A stretch of 64,000 nt of DNA from Streptomyces olivaceus (GTDB lineage Bacteria > Actinomycetota > Actinomycetes > Streptomycetales > Streptomycetaceae). The stretch's first letter is position 1, and each line of letters opens with the position of its first letter. The notes under the pieces were generated by a model, which was given only the letters and a program-made list of their open reading frames with translations, did no database searches and was not told the DNA's origin. A program made the position numbers and the translations under genes. Below, piece after piece: positions 26,226-34,144 of this stretch. The DNA lies in NCBI RefSeq assembly GCF_000721235.1, contig NZ_JOFH01000001.1, positions 1 through 64,000 of the forward strand, in the 5' to 3' direction.

Positions 26226-27071
26226 TCAGCCGCGCACCGTCCGCTGCCCCGTGGCCTCGTCGCGGACGCGGGCGCAGCTGCGGCTGATGAGCCGCGAGAC
26301 GTGCATCTGCGAGATGCCGAGCTGGTCCGCTATCCGGCTCTGTGTCATGTCCTCGAAGAACCGCATGTAGAGGATGGCGCGCTCGCGTTCGGGCAGCCGC
26401 CGCAGGCCCTCCTTCGCCGACTCGCGGTCGATGACGGTGTCGTAGGAGGCGTCGGCGGCGCCGAGGGTGTCCGCGAGGCTGTAGCCGTCGTCGCCGGCCG
26501 ACAGCTCGGCGTCCAGCGACAGGGTGCTGAAGCTCTCCAGCGCCTCCATGCCGGCGCCGACCTCGTCCTCGGTCAGTCCGGTGTGCGCGGCGAGGGCGGC
26601 CACCGAGGGTTCGGGGCTCCCGGGGTTCTGGGTGAGCTCACGCCGGGCGACGCGCACCTTGTTGCGGAGCTCCTGGACCCGGCGGGGCACGCGCAGCGCC
26701 CACATCCGGTCCCGGAAGTGCCGCTTGACCTCGCCGGTGATGGTGGGCACGGCGTAACTCTCGAAGGCTCCCCGCTCCGGGTCGAAGCGGTCGATGGCCT
26801 TCACCAGGCCGAGCGCGGCGACCTGGCGCAGGTCTTCCAGGGACTCGCCGCGGTCGCGGAAGCGTCCGGCGATGCGGTGGGCCATGGGGAGCCAGAGCGT
26901 CACGAGTTCGTCGCGCAGGGCCTCTCGCTCGGGCCCCTCGGGCAGGTCCGCCAAGCGGCCGAAGAGCGCCATGGTGTCGGGGGCGTCGTCGTGCCGACGG
27001 CGGGCGGCGCCTGTGGCAGCCGTGGTGGCCGTCGGCGTGTCGGGACGGGTGGTGGGCGTTTCTGCGAGCAT
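26226..27071 (-). CDS. SigB/SigF-family RNA polymerase sigma factor
   Basis: A 281-residue sigma-70 group 3 factor without region 1.1. Region 2 contains DLRQVAALGLVKAIDRF near residue 80 and FESYAVPTITGEVKRHFRD near 103; region 3 follows; region 4 has LPERERAILYMRFFEDMTQ near 223 and the helix-turn-helix QLGISQMHVSRLISR near 247. This matches the general-stress/sporulation class (SigB, SigF and paralogues), which recognise GNNT-N14-16-GGGTAY promoters. ATG 27071 follows AGGAGCG. The gene lies downstream of a GHKL kinase gene on the same strand, the usual anti-sigma/sigma arrangement. Confidence 0.93.
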   Translation of the reverse strand: MLAETPTTRPDTPTATTAATGAARRRHDDAPDTMALFGRLADLPEGPEREALRDELVTLWLPMAHRIAGRFRDRGESLEDLRQVAALGLVKAIDRFDPERGAFESYAVPTITGEVKRHFRDRMWALRVPRRVQELRNKVRVARRELTQNPGSPEPSVAALAAHTGLTEDEVGAGMEALESFSTLSLDAELSAGDDGYSLADTLGAADASYDTVIDRESAKEGLRRLPERERAILYMRFFEDMTQSRIADQLGISQMHVSRLISRSCARVRDEATGQRTVRG

Positions 27072-27217
27072 GCGGATTCGCTCCTGAACGGTGGTCTCAG
27101 GGGACTTGCCGCGGGAACGGGCGCTGCTCCGGGTCACCCCGGGGGGACCCGGAGCACCGAAGCAGCCGTACCGCTCCCGCTGCTGCGCCTCCGGTCCGAA
27201 GCACGACTCTGCGACTG

Positions 27218-27255
27218 CCCCTGTGCCAGGGGTACAAACTCCGCTTTTCGAAAAG
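27218..27255. promoter_or_regulatory. Two palindromes between anti-sigma and sigma genes
   Basis: CCCCTG-TGC-CAGGGG (27218-27232, approximate dyad) is followed by the perfect AT-rich palindrome CTTTTCGAAAAG (27244-27255), in the 187-base gap between the two genes. The second lies just beyond the kinase stop codon. They may be operators for the sigma gene or a processing/termination site; sequence alone does not decide. Confidence 0.35.
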
Positions 27256-27258
27256 TCA

Positions 27259-27705
27259 TCAGGACAGCGGAACAACCACGGTGATGCACTTGCCTCCCGA
27301 GGGAAGATCTGCCACCCGTACGTCGAGTGCCAGCCGGCAGACGATCGGCCAGCCCCGGCCGCCGGGGCGGCGCCGGCCGCGCTCGTCGGTGGCCGGCAGG
27401 GCCACCGGCAGGTCGTGGCTCCGGTCGCACACCGAAAGGCGCACGCCGAGGCTCTCGACCTCGACCCGGAAGTCGGTGATGCCGCCGCCGTGCAGGATCG
27501 CGTTGGTGGTCAGCTCCGAGGCGACGAGAACGGCGTCCGACACGGCGTCCGCGTCGCACGGCTGCCCGCCGACGAGGCCGCGGCGGCCGGTGACGGCGCG
27601 TTCGACGGCGCGGCGCGCGTCGGCGGGCCGGCGGGGGCAGTAGGGCCGGTGCCGGTACACGTCGCGCTGCCCGACGACGGTTTCGATCGTGTTCCTGTCA
27701 GCCAT
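27259..27705 (-). CDS. Anti-sigma-type GHKL kinase upstream of the SigB-family gene
   Basis: A 148-residue RsbW-like protein with N-box LVASELTTNAILHGGG near residue 60 and G-box RPGGRGWPIVCRLALDV near 113. The gene is followed on the same strand by a SigB-family sigma factor, so it is the best candidate for its anti-sigma factor. The 187-base gap and palindromes between them mean that the sigma gene could also have its own promoter. ATG 27705 is the only good start. Confidence 0.85.
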   Translation of the reverse strand: MADRNTIETVVGQRDVYRHRPYCPRRPADARRAVERAVTGRRGLVGGQPCDADAVSDAVLVASELTTNAILHGGGITDFRVEVESLGVRLSVCDRSHDLPVALPATDERGRRRPGGRGWPIVCRLALDVRVADLPSGGKCITVVVPLS

Positions 27706-27872
27706 CCGTCAGCTCCCTGATCGGTTGCACGAGCCGTGTCCGGCCGGTCCGCACGGCGGGCGGCCGCCGCGTCCCCGTCACTTTCGGCTCACCGGTCCCG
27801 GAGACCGCAAACCTTCGGCCCTCCTTACGGCCCAACGGCCATCCGGGCGCCGCGCGGGGGTACGCGGACCGT

Positions 27873-28088
27873 ATGACGGATGTTGTGGACTCGGACGAAC
27901 TGCTGCGCCGCATGCACCGGGCGAGGTCCTGTGCACTGGAGGAGAGGCGGAGCTGGCGGGCCAGGAGCGAGGAGTTGCGGCCGACCGACCAGGAGGGTTC
28001 CCGGGACGCCGCCGTGCGGGCGGTGGCGTACGAGGCCGTGGTGCGTGTGCTGGACGAGGTGCTCACCCCGGGCCGCAGCTCGGGGTGA
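27873..28088 (+). CDS. Small hypothetical protein
   Basis: A 71-residue, highly charged, helical protein starting MTDVVDSDELLRRMHRARSC. I do not recognise the family. Codon usage fits a gene. The ATG lacks a clear ribosome-binding site. GGGTAC stands nine bases upstream, but with no matching -35 box, so its control is unclear. Confidence 0.55.
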   Translation: MTDVVDSDELLRRMHRARSCALEERRSWRARSEELRPTDQEGSRDAAVRAVAYEAVVRVLDEVLTPGRSSG

Positions 28089-28161
28089 GGGACCTCGGGG
28101 CGGGACGAGGGGCCGCGGGACGGATTGATTGACGGAGTGCCGGGCGGGAAACCGGCTCGGC

Positions 28162-29640
28162 ATGACGGTCGACCACACCCGAGCACCGGTTCTGGAAGCC
28201 CTCGCCGCATACGGCCGCGAGGGACGGCTGGCGTTCACTCCGCCCGGCCACAAGCAGGCGCGGGGCGCCGACCCGGCGGTGCGGGAGGTGCTGGGCGACG
28301 CCGTGTTCCACGGGGACGTGCTGGTCACCGCGGGCCTGGACGACCGGCTCACCCGGGGGCGGGTGCTGCAGCGCGCCCAGGAGCTGATGGCGGACGCCGT
28401 CCACGCCGATCACACGTTCTTCTCCACGTGCGGGAGTTCCCTGTCGGTGAAGGCGGCGATGCTGGCGGTCGCGGGGCCGCACGAGCGGCTGCTGATCGGC
28501 CGGGACGCGCACAAGTCCGTGGTCTCGGGACTGGTCCTGTCCGGCATCGAGCCCGTGTGGGTGGAGCCCCGGTGGGACGCGGAGCGGCATCTGGCCCATC
28601 CGCCGTCCGCCGAGGCGTTCGAGCGGGCGTTCGCCGACTGCCCCGAGGCCAAGGGCGCCCTGGTCACCAGCCCGACACCGTACGGGGCCGGCGCCGACCT
28701 GCGGGCGATCGCCGAGGTCTGCCACCGGCGTTCGGCACCGCTGATCGTCGACGAGGCCTGGGGAGCGCACCTGCCATTCCACCCCGATCTGCCGTCGTGG
28801 GCGATGGACGCGGGCGCCGACATCTGCGTCACCAGCATCCACAAGATGGGCAGCGGTCTGGAGCAGGGGTCCGTCTTCCATCTCCGCGGTGACCTGGTGC
28901 CGCCGAAGCTCCTCGGCATGCGGGCGGACCTGCTCGGCACCACCAGCCCGTCGGCGCTGATCTTCGCCGGCCTCGACGGCTGGCGCCGGCAGATGGCGCT
29001 GCGGGGACACGAACTGGTGGGCGGCGCACTGGCGCTGGCGGGGAGCGTGCGCGCGGCGATCGAGGAGATCGACGGCATGCACGTCAACGACCGGGACGAC
29101 TTCTGCGGCCCGGGCGCGGCCCACGGCTTCGATCCACTGCCGGTGATCATCGACCTGTCGGGGCTCGGCGTCTCGGGCTTCCGGGCGGCGGACTGGCTGC
29201 GCGCCGAGCGCGGCGTCGTGGCGCACATCACCGACCACCGGCGCATCGGCGCGCAGCTCACCCACGGCGACGACCGGGACACGGCGGACGAACTGCTCGC
29301 CGCGCTGAAGGACCTCGCCCGGGCCGCCCCCGGCCTGGACAGCGGCCCGCGGGTCGAGGTGCCGTCGCCGTCCGGACTGCGGATGCCGCAGGTGCGGCTG
29401 CCCCGGGACGCGTTCTTCGGGCCCACCGAGGACGTTCCGCTGGGCCGGGCGGCCGGGCGGATCGCGGCGGAGATGATCACCCCGTACCCGCCCGGCATCC
29501 CGGCCGTGCTGCCGGGCGAGCGACTGGCCGGGCCGGTCCTGCGCTACCTGCGCAGCGGCCTGGACGCCGGGATGTACCTGCCGGACCCGAGCGACCCGGC
29601 TCTGGAGACGATCCGGGTCGTGGCGGCGGGAGAGGAGTGA
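28162..29640 (+). CDS. Orn/Lys/Arg decarboxylase-family PLP enzyme
   Basis: A 492-residue fold-type I PLP protein of the ornithine/lysine/arginine decarboxylase major domain family, the short form without the N-terminal wing domain. The N-terminus has the substrate-loop text FTPPGHKQARG near residue 27. HTFFSTCGSSLSVKAAM (near 85-100) lies at the cofactor phosphate site, DEAW near 200 contacts the pyridine ring, and the Schiff-base lysine is in TSIHKMGSG near 225. The actual amino-acid substrate cannot be told. ATG 28162 begins MTVDHTRAPVLEAL, which fits the family. Confidence 0.85.
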   Translation: MTVDHTRAPVLEALAAYGREGRLAFTPPGHKQARGADPAVREVLGDAVFHGDVLVTAGLDDRLTRGRVLQRAQELMADAVHADHTFFSTCGSSLSVKAAMLAVAGPHERLLIGRDAHKSVVSGLVLSGIEPVWVEPRWDAERHLAHPPSAEAFERAFADCPEAKGALVTSPTPYGAGADLRAIAEVCHRRSAPLIVDEAWGAHLPFHPDLPSWAMDAGADICVTSIHKMGSGLEQGSVFHLRGDLVPPKLLGMRADLLGTTSPSALIFAGLDGWRRQMALRGHELVGGALALAGSVRAAIEEIDGMHVNDRDDFCGPGAAHGFDPLPVIIDLSGLGVSGFRAADWLRAERGVVAHITDHRRIGAQLTHGDDRDTADELLAALKDLARAAPGLDSGPRVEVPSPSGLRMPQVRLPRDAFFGPTEDVPLGRAAGRIAAEMITPYPPGIPAVLPGERLAGPVLRYLRSGLDAGMYLPDPSDPALETIRVVAAGEE

Positions 29641-29742
29641 GACGCGTCACTCGCGGTTCGCGGAACCACCAGTGATGGTTTAGCGTTCACCCATACGTGG
29701 TGGCGGAGTCGACCGGGATGTCCTCCGCGGCCACCGCTCACG
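29641..29742 (+). promoter_or_regulatory. Candidate ECF-type promoter and leader of a possible small RNA
   Basis: GGAAC (29662-29666) and CGTT (29684-29687) are 17 bases apart, as in extracytoplasmic-function sigma promoters. AACCA and TGGTT arms form a dyad inside this spacer (about 29664-29680). Downstream, complementary GGTGGCGGAG and CTCCGCGGCCACC segments could form a first hairpin before the terminator at 29743. Confidence 0.3.
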
Positions 29743-29779
29743 GCCCTGGCTGGTCTCCCCCGTCCAGCCAGGGCTTTTT
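29690..29779 (+). ncRNA. Candidate two-hairpin small RNA
   Basis: About 90 bases between the decarboxylase and cNMP-protein genes fold into two hairpins. The first pairs GGTGGCGGAG with CTCCGCGGCCACC. The second is a canonical intrinsic terminator with CCCCC in its loop. A promoter-like sequence lies just upstream. C-rich loops recall the actinobacterial 6C RNA, but only one C run of five is present, so that identity is not claimed. Confidence 0.35.
29743..29779 (+). terminator. Canonical intrinsic terminator
   Basis: GCCCTGGCTGG (29743-29753) is perfectly complementary to CCAGCCAGGGC (29764-29774) and is followed at once by TTTTT. It is the only hairpin in the window with a clear T tract. 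It would end transcription from the decarboxylase gene or from the small RNA candidate. Confidence 0.8.
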
Positions 29780-29923
29780 CACACCCGCGTGCAGGCGTTC
29801 GCCGATTCGGCACGGAATTCGTACGGGATCTGCCGACCGCCGAGGTGCTCAGAACGCCGTCGGCGACTGAAATGGACACAGGGAAAGCCCCGGAACCGAA
29901 TCGCCGGCGAGGAGCCCCGTGTC

Positions 29924-30379
29924 ATGACCAAAGCGATCAAACTCCTGACCGCCCTCCCCCTTCCGCAGCGCGAACGGCTGACGGCCCTCGCCCGGGAGGT
30001 CGCCTTCCCGGAGGACGACCGGATCTTCGAGGCGGGCGAGAGGGCCGACCGCTTCTGGGTCATCCGCTCCGGCGCGGTCTCCCTGACCCAGCAGGTGACG
30101 GCCGTGCAGCGGGTCACGGTCGCCAGTCTCGGCGTGGGCGACCTGCTCGGCTGGTCCTGGCTGTTCCCGCCCTACGAGTGGGACTTCGGCGCCGAGGCCT
30201 TCAGCCCGGTACGCGCCTACGAGTTCGACGCGTCCACGGTGCTCACGCTGTGCGAGGAGGACCCGCAGCTGGGCATCGTCCTGGTGCGGTCGGTCGCCGA
30301 GATCCTCGCGCACCGCCTGGAGAACACCCGCGGCCGCCTCATGGAGCACTACGCCCTGCACGGGCGCGGCCCCCTGTGA
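29924..30379 (+). CDS. Single-domain cyclic-nucleotide-binding protein
   Basis: A 151-residue protein that is essentially one cNMP-binding (Crp-type) domain. EVAFPEDDRIFEAGERADRF near residue 25 and the glycine-rich turn LGVGDLLGWSWLFPPYEW near 68 match the fold. There is no C-terminal helix-turn-helix, so it is not a transcription factor of the usual Crp type and may act as a ligand-controlled partner of other proteins. ATG 29924 follows GAGGAG at about 29909-29914. Confidence 0.8.
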   Translation: MTKAIKLLTALPLPQRERLTALAREVAFPEDDRIFEAGERADRFWVIRSGAVSLTQQVTAVQRVTVASLGVGDLLGWSWLFPPYEWDFGAEAFSPVRAYEFDASTVLTLCEEDPQLGIVLVRSVAEILAHRLENTRGRLMEHYALHGRGPL

Positions 30380-30426
30380 GACCGTGCCCGACCGCGGAGG
30401 TCCGCGCGCCCCGCCCCTTGCGGCCA

Positions 30427-30511
30427 GGGGGCGTCGTTTGGAGCCTTGAGGGCAGTGGGGAAGTGCGTGCCGGGCCCCGCTCGGCTCCGGCACGATCCGA
30501 ACGACGCCCCC
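30427..30511. mobile_element. Short copy of a MITE-like inverted-repeat element
   Basis: About 85 bases bounded by GGGGGCGTCGTTTGGA on the left and its near-exact reverse complement (TCCGAACGACGCCCCC) on the right. The right internal part (GTGCGTGCCGGGCCCCG) is shared with the 191-bp element at 38542-38732, so the two are one family and this one is internally deleted. It has no coding capacity and no clear target duplication. Confidence 0.7.
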
Positions 30512-30515
30512 TGAG

Positions 30516-32000
30516 TCAGACGCGGTAGCGGCGCAGGGCCGGCATCGCGACCGCGAGGACCAGCATCACGGCGACGACGAGCAGGCCGCCGCCGGTCACC
30601 GCCTCCCGCGCCCCCGCCGCCGAGCCCGCGCTGCCGTGCAGGACGTCGGCCAGCCGCGGGCCGCCCGCGACGACGACGGTGAACACGCCCTGCATGCGCC
30701 CGCGCATCTCGTCGGTCGCCGCGGACAGCAGGATCGCGCCGCGGAAGACCATCGAGACCATGTCGGCGACGCCGGCCACGGCCAGGAAGGCCACCGCGAG
30801 CCACAGGCTGCCGCTCAGTCCGAAGCCAGCGATGGCGGCGCCCCAGACGACGACCGCGCCGATCACCATCCAGCCGTGCCGCCGGGCCCGCGAGAAGGTC
30901 CCGGAGAACAGCCCGCCGGCCACCGCGCCGACGGGGATCGCGGCGAAGAGCAGGCCGAGGGCGAGTCCCTCGCCGTAGGGGGCGTAGGTCTCGGCGGCGA
31001 GTTGGGGGAACAGGGCGCGGGGCATGCCGAAGACCATGGCGACGATGTCGGCCAGGAAGGACAGCAGCAGGACCTTGTGCCCGGCGATGTAGCGGAAGCC
31101 GGCCACGATCTCGCGTACACCCGCACGCCGGACCGCGGTGCCGGCCAGTGGAGGCAGGGCGGGCAGCTTGTAGACCGCCCACACGGTGACGCACAGCGCC
31201 AGGGCGTCGATCAGGTACAGCTCGGGCAGGCCGATCACCGGGATGAGCGCGCCCGCCAGCAGCGGGCCGACCACCTGTCCGGTCTGCATGACGGTCGAGC
31301 CGAGGGCGTTGGCGGCGGGCAGCTCGCCCTCGGGCACCAGGCGGGCGATGGAGGCGTTGCGGGCCGGTGCGTTCAGACCCCAGAACGCCTGTTGCAGAGC
31401 GAGCAGCAGCATCAGCGCGCCCACCGACTCGAGACCGGTGACCGCCTGTACCCAGAACAGCAGCGAGGTGACCGCGATGCCGGTGTTGGTGATCAGCAGC
31501 AGTTTGCGGCGGTCCATGGTGTCGGCCACCGCGCCGCCCCACAGCGCGAACACGATCAGCGGCAGCAGGCCCGCGAGGCTCGCGGCGCCGACCCAGGCCG
31601 AGGAGCCGGTGATGTCGTAGATCTGCTTGGGCACGGCGACCGCGGTGAGCTGGCTGCCCACCGCCGTGACGACGGTGGAGGACCACAGCCTGCGGTAGGC
31701 CGGGCGGCGCAGGGGGCGGGTGTCCATCGCCCAGCGGCGCCAGCCGCGCCGCCCGGACGGGTCGGAACCGGACTCCGTCGCCACCGGTCCGGCGCCCGTC
31801 GACGCGCTGCCCGCGGGTCCGGTACCCGCCGGCGCACCAACTGCCGACCCGGTGCCCGCCGGCGCGCCGCCTGTCGGTCCGGTGCTCGCGGACGCACCGC
31901 CCGCCGGTCCGGTATCCGCCGACGCGCCGCCCGAGGGCCGGGTACCGCTCTCGTCACTGCTCTCGCTGGTGTCCACGCGCTTCCTACGTGCTCGATACAT
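30516..32000 (-). CDS. MFS transporter (EntS/MFS_3-like exporter)
   Basis: A 494-residue transporter. After an unusual hydrophilic N-terminus of about 95 residues come some twelve helices. The first cytoplasmic loop has the MFS signature WGGAVADTMDRRKLL near residue 152, and FWGLNAPARNASIARLVPEG near 208 is typical of the EntS-like subgroup. It probably exports a small molecule; the substrate is unknown. Residues about 22-72 consist of Gly/Ala/Thr/Pro decapeptide repeats encoded by a 30-bp minisatellite. ATG 32000 precedes the repeats; translation from the later ATG codon near WAMDTRPL would remove them. Confidence 0.87.
   Translation of the reverse strand: MYRARRKRVDTSESSDESGTRPSGGASADTGPAGGASASTGPTGGAPAGTGSAVGAPAGTGPAGSASTGAGPVATESGSDPSGRRGWRRWAMDTRPLRRPAYRRLWSSTVVTAVGSQLTAVAVPKQIYDITGSSAWVGAASLAGLLPLIVFALWGGAVADTMDRRKLLLITNTGIAVTSLLFWVQAVTGLESVGALMLLLALQQAFWGLNAPARNASIARLVPEGELPAANALGSTVMQTGQVVGPLLAGALIPVIGLPELYLIDALALCVTVWAVYKLPALPPLAGTAVRRAGVREIVAGFRYIAGHKVLLLSFLADIVAMVFGMPRALFPQLAAETYAPYGEGLALGLLFAAIPVGAVAGGLFSGTFSRARRHGWMVIGAVVVWGAAIAGFGLSGSLWLAVAFLAVAGVADMVSMVFRGAILLSAATDEMRGRMQGVFTVVVAGGPRLADVLHGSAGSAAGAREAVTGGGLLVVAVMLVLAVAMPALRRYRV
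31786..31935 (-). repeat. Five-copy 30-bp minisatellite in the MFS gene
   Basis: Five consecutive 30-bp units on the plus strand, each starting GGTCCGG or GACCCGG, encode decapeptides of the type GxxAxTGPAG on the minus strand. Units differ at several positions. Change in copy number would keep the frame. Confidence 0.85.
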
Positions 32001-32073
32001 CTTCTTCTGCCGCGAGCATCACTATCGCAGCTCCGTTCGAGCGGGGTGGACCCGCACGGTGCGTCCCGTCCGC

Positions 32074-32688
32074 TCAGGCACCGGCGAGGAGGGAGGCTCC
32101 GAGGGCGATCATCGTGGCGGCGACCAGCCCGTCGAGCACCCGCCAGGCCGCGGGCCGGGCCAGGAACCTGCCGAGGTAACGGCCGCCGAAGCCCAGCGCG
32201 GCGAACCAGACCAGGCTGGCGCACACGGCTCCCAGCCCGAAGGTCCAGCGCAGCGCGCCCCGGTCGGCCGCGACGGAACCGAGCAGGAACACGGTGTCGA
32301 GGTAGACGTGCGGGTTGAGCCAGGTCAGCGCGAGACAGGTGAGGACCGCCCGGCGGCGCGACCCCGCCGCGTCGCCGTCCGCCCGCAGCACACCGGACGG
32401 CCGGAACACGCGCCGGGCGGCCAGGGCCCCGTAGCAGAGCAGGAAGGCGCCGCCGATCCAGCCGATCGCGGTCAGCGCGCCCGGCCAGGCCACCACCACC
32501 GCACCGACCCCGCCGACGCCCAGGGCGATGAGCAGGGCGTCGGACAGCGCGCAGATGCCGACGACGGCGAGGACCGCGTCGCGGCGGATCCCCTGCCGCA
32601 GGACGAAGGCGTTCTGGGCTCCGATGGCCACGATGAGCGAGAGGCCGGTGCCGAAGCCCGCGGCCGCGGCGGTGAGGGCGTTGGTCAT
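32074..32688 (-). CDS. LysE/ArgO-family amino acid exporter
   Basis: A 204-residue protein with about six transmembrane helices. The LysE signature GLSLIVAIGAQNAFVLRQGI lies at residues about 15-34, and LTCLALTWLNPHVYLDTVFL near 115 is a second family landmark. Such proteins export excess arginine or lysine. The gene is divergent from an ArgP-like regulator with 69 bases between the starts, the classical lysE-argP arrangement. Confidence 0.92.
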   Translation of the reverse strand: MTNALTAAAAGFGTGLSLIVAIGAQNAFVLRQGIRRDAVLAVVGICALSDALLIALGVGGVGAVVVAWPGALTAIGWIGGAFLLCYGALAARRVFRPSGVLRADGDAAGSRRRAVLTCLALTWLNPHVYLDTVFLLGSVAADRGALRWTFGLGAVCASLVWFAALGFGGRYLGRFLARPAAWRVLDGLVAATMIALGASLLAGA

Positions 32689-32725
32689 ACTCGCGACGCT
32701 AGGACGGCGATCACCGGACGTACAG

Positions 32726-32749
32726 CTAAAGATTCTTACGTATCCTTAG
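32726..32749. promoter_or_regulatory. Candidate ArgP-type operator between the exporter and its regulator
   Basis: CTAAAGAT (32726-32733) and ATCCTTAG (32742-32749) form an inverted repeat with seven of eight positions matching and an eight-base spacer. It is an AT-rich island in the GC-rich divergent intergenic region, 9 bases from the regulator start and 38 from the exporter start. Confidence 0.55.
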
Positions 32750-32757
32750 GGATCGTG

Positions 32758-33681
32758 ATGATGACGGAGAACCAGAACCGGGCGCCGGTCTTCGCCGACC
32801 TGCCGCTGGACCAGGTGCGCACCCTGCTGGCCGTGGTGGACGAGGGCACGTTCGACGCGGCGGCCGCGGCGCTGCACGTCACGCCGTCCGCGGTGAGCCA
32901 GCGGGTCAAGGCCCTGGAGCAGCGCACCGGGCGGGTGCTGCTGCTGCGCACCAAGCCGGTGCGCGCCACCGACTCCGGCGCGGTGCTGGTGCGGCTGGCG
33001 CGCCAGGTGGCGCGGCTGGAGCGGGACGCGTCCGCCGAGCTGGGGCTGAGGGAGCAGGGCGCGCCGACCCGGGTGTCCGTGGCGGTGAACGCGGACTCGC
33101 TGGCGACCTGGTTCCTGCCCGCCCTCACCCGCCTCCCCCGGGAGCCCGGGATCTGCTTCGAGCTGCGCCGCGAGGACGAGAGCCACACGGCGGCGCTGCT
33201 GCGGGAAGGGGTGGTGATGGCGGCGGTGACGTCGTCGCCCGAACCGGTGCCGGGCTGCACGGTCGGCTCGCTGGGCCGGATGCGGTATCTACCCTGCGCC
33301 GCCCCGGAGTTCGCCGCCCGGCACCTGGACGGGCCACCGCGCGACGTGATCGCCGGCGCACCCGTGGTGGTCTTCGACCGGCGGGACGACTTCCAGGACG
33401 GCTTCGCGCGACGGCTCGGTCACGGCGGCGCGAGCGGCGCGCGGCACTACGTGCCGACCTCGGAGGGCTTCGTCGAGGCCGTCGCCGCCGGTCTGGGCTG
33501 GGGCATGGTGCCGCAGCCGCAGGCCGAACCCCTGCTGCGCACCGGCCGGTTGGTCGACTTCGCCCCGGACCTCGCGGTGGACGTGCCGCTGTACTGGCAG
33601 CAGTGGAAGCTCGACTCGCCGGCCCTGGCCGCGGTGGCCGACGCGGTGCTGGCGGCCGCCACCGAGGCACTGCGCCGGTAA
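32758..33681 (+). CDS. ArgP/LysG-type LysR-family regulator
   Basis: A 307-residue LysR-type activator. The winged helix-turn-helix occupies residues about 10-70 (FDAAAAALHVTPSAVSQRVKALE) and a co-inducer domain follows. QRTGRVLLLRTKPVRATDSG is typical of the ArgP/IciA branch. Members activate the divergent lysE gene when arginine or lysine is high. GTG 32755, ATG 32758 and ATG 32761 are all possible starts; AGGGA at about 32748 favours one of the ATGs. Confidence 0.9.
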   Translation: MMTENQNRAPVFADLPLDQVRTLLAVVDEGTFDAAAAALHVTPSAVSQRVKALEQRTGRVLLLRTKPVRATDSGAVLVRLARQVARLERDASAELGLREQGAPTRVSVAVNADSLATWFLPALTRLPREPGICFELRREDESHTAALLREGVVMAAVTSSPEPVPGCTVGSLGRMRYLPCAAPEFAARHLDGPPRDVIAGAPVVVFDRRDDFQDGFARRLGHGGASGARHYVPTSEGFVEAVAAGLGWGMVPQPQAEPLLRTGRLVDFAPDLAVDVPLYWQQWKLDSPALAAVADAVLAAATEALRR

Positions 33682-33792
33682 CCGCACGGCACGAGCCCGG
33701 GTCCGCCGGTTTCACCCCGCCCTCGACAGGTCACCCGCAGTGGAGCAACCCATGCGCGAGGGCGCGAACGATACCGATCGCAGGTGACTTTG

Positions 33793-34044
33793 ATGGACGA
33801 CTGGCGAGAGCACGCCGCATGCCGCACGGAGGACCCCGACCTCTTCTTCCCGATCGGCACCACCGGACCCGCCGCTCTGCAGACCGAGCAGGCGAAGGCG
33901 GTATGCCGGACCTGCCCGGTCCAGGAGCAGTGCCTGAGGTGGGCGCTCGACACCGGGCAGACCCTGGGCGTCTGGGGCGGAACCGGCGAACTGGAACGCC
34001 GGGCGCTCAGGCGGCGCGAGTCCGCGCGCCGGCGCTCAGGCTGA
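33793..34044 (+). CDS. WhiB-like iron-sulfur regulator (WblE/WhiB1 type)
   Basis: An 83-residue Wbl protein. Four cysteines ligate a 4Fe-4S cluster: one in DWREHAACR near residue 10 and three in AVCRTCPVQEQCLRWA near 35-50. The turn motif GVWGGTGE near 60 and a basic C-terminus (RRALRRRESARRRSG) complete the family pattern. Overall it most resembles the short WblE/WhiB1 class, which bind the primary sigma factor and control transcription. ATG 33793 is used; GTG 33784 is in frame but lacks a ribosome-binding site. Confidence 0.9.
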   Translation: MDDWREHAACRTEDPDLFFPIGTTGPAALQTEQAKAVCRTCPVQEQCLRWALDTGQTLGVWGGTGELERRALRRRESARRRSG

Positions 34045-34144
34045 CGCGCCGCGAGCCCGGCCGCGAGCGTAGGCTCGAAGGGGTGCCGACGGCGGGTGCG
34101 GCCGCCGTCACGCAGGAAGCCGTCACGCAGGAAGGGGTCCGGCC

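Noticed and set aside
27858..27863. GGGTAC before the small gene at 27873
   Set aside because: No GNNT lies 14-16 bases upstream (CCAT is found), and only nine bases separate it from the start codon.
29743..29779. Identification of the two-hairpin region as 6C RNA
   Set aside because: Only one loop has a C run, and it is five long; the match is not good enough to name the family.
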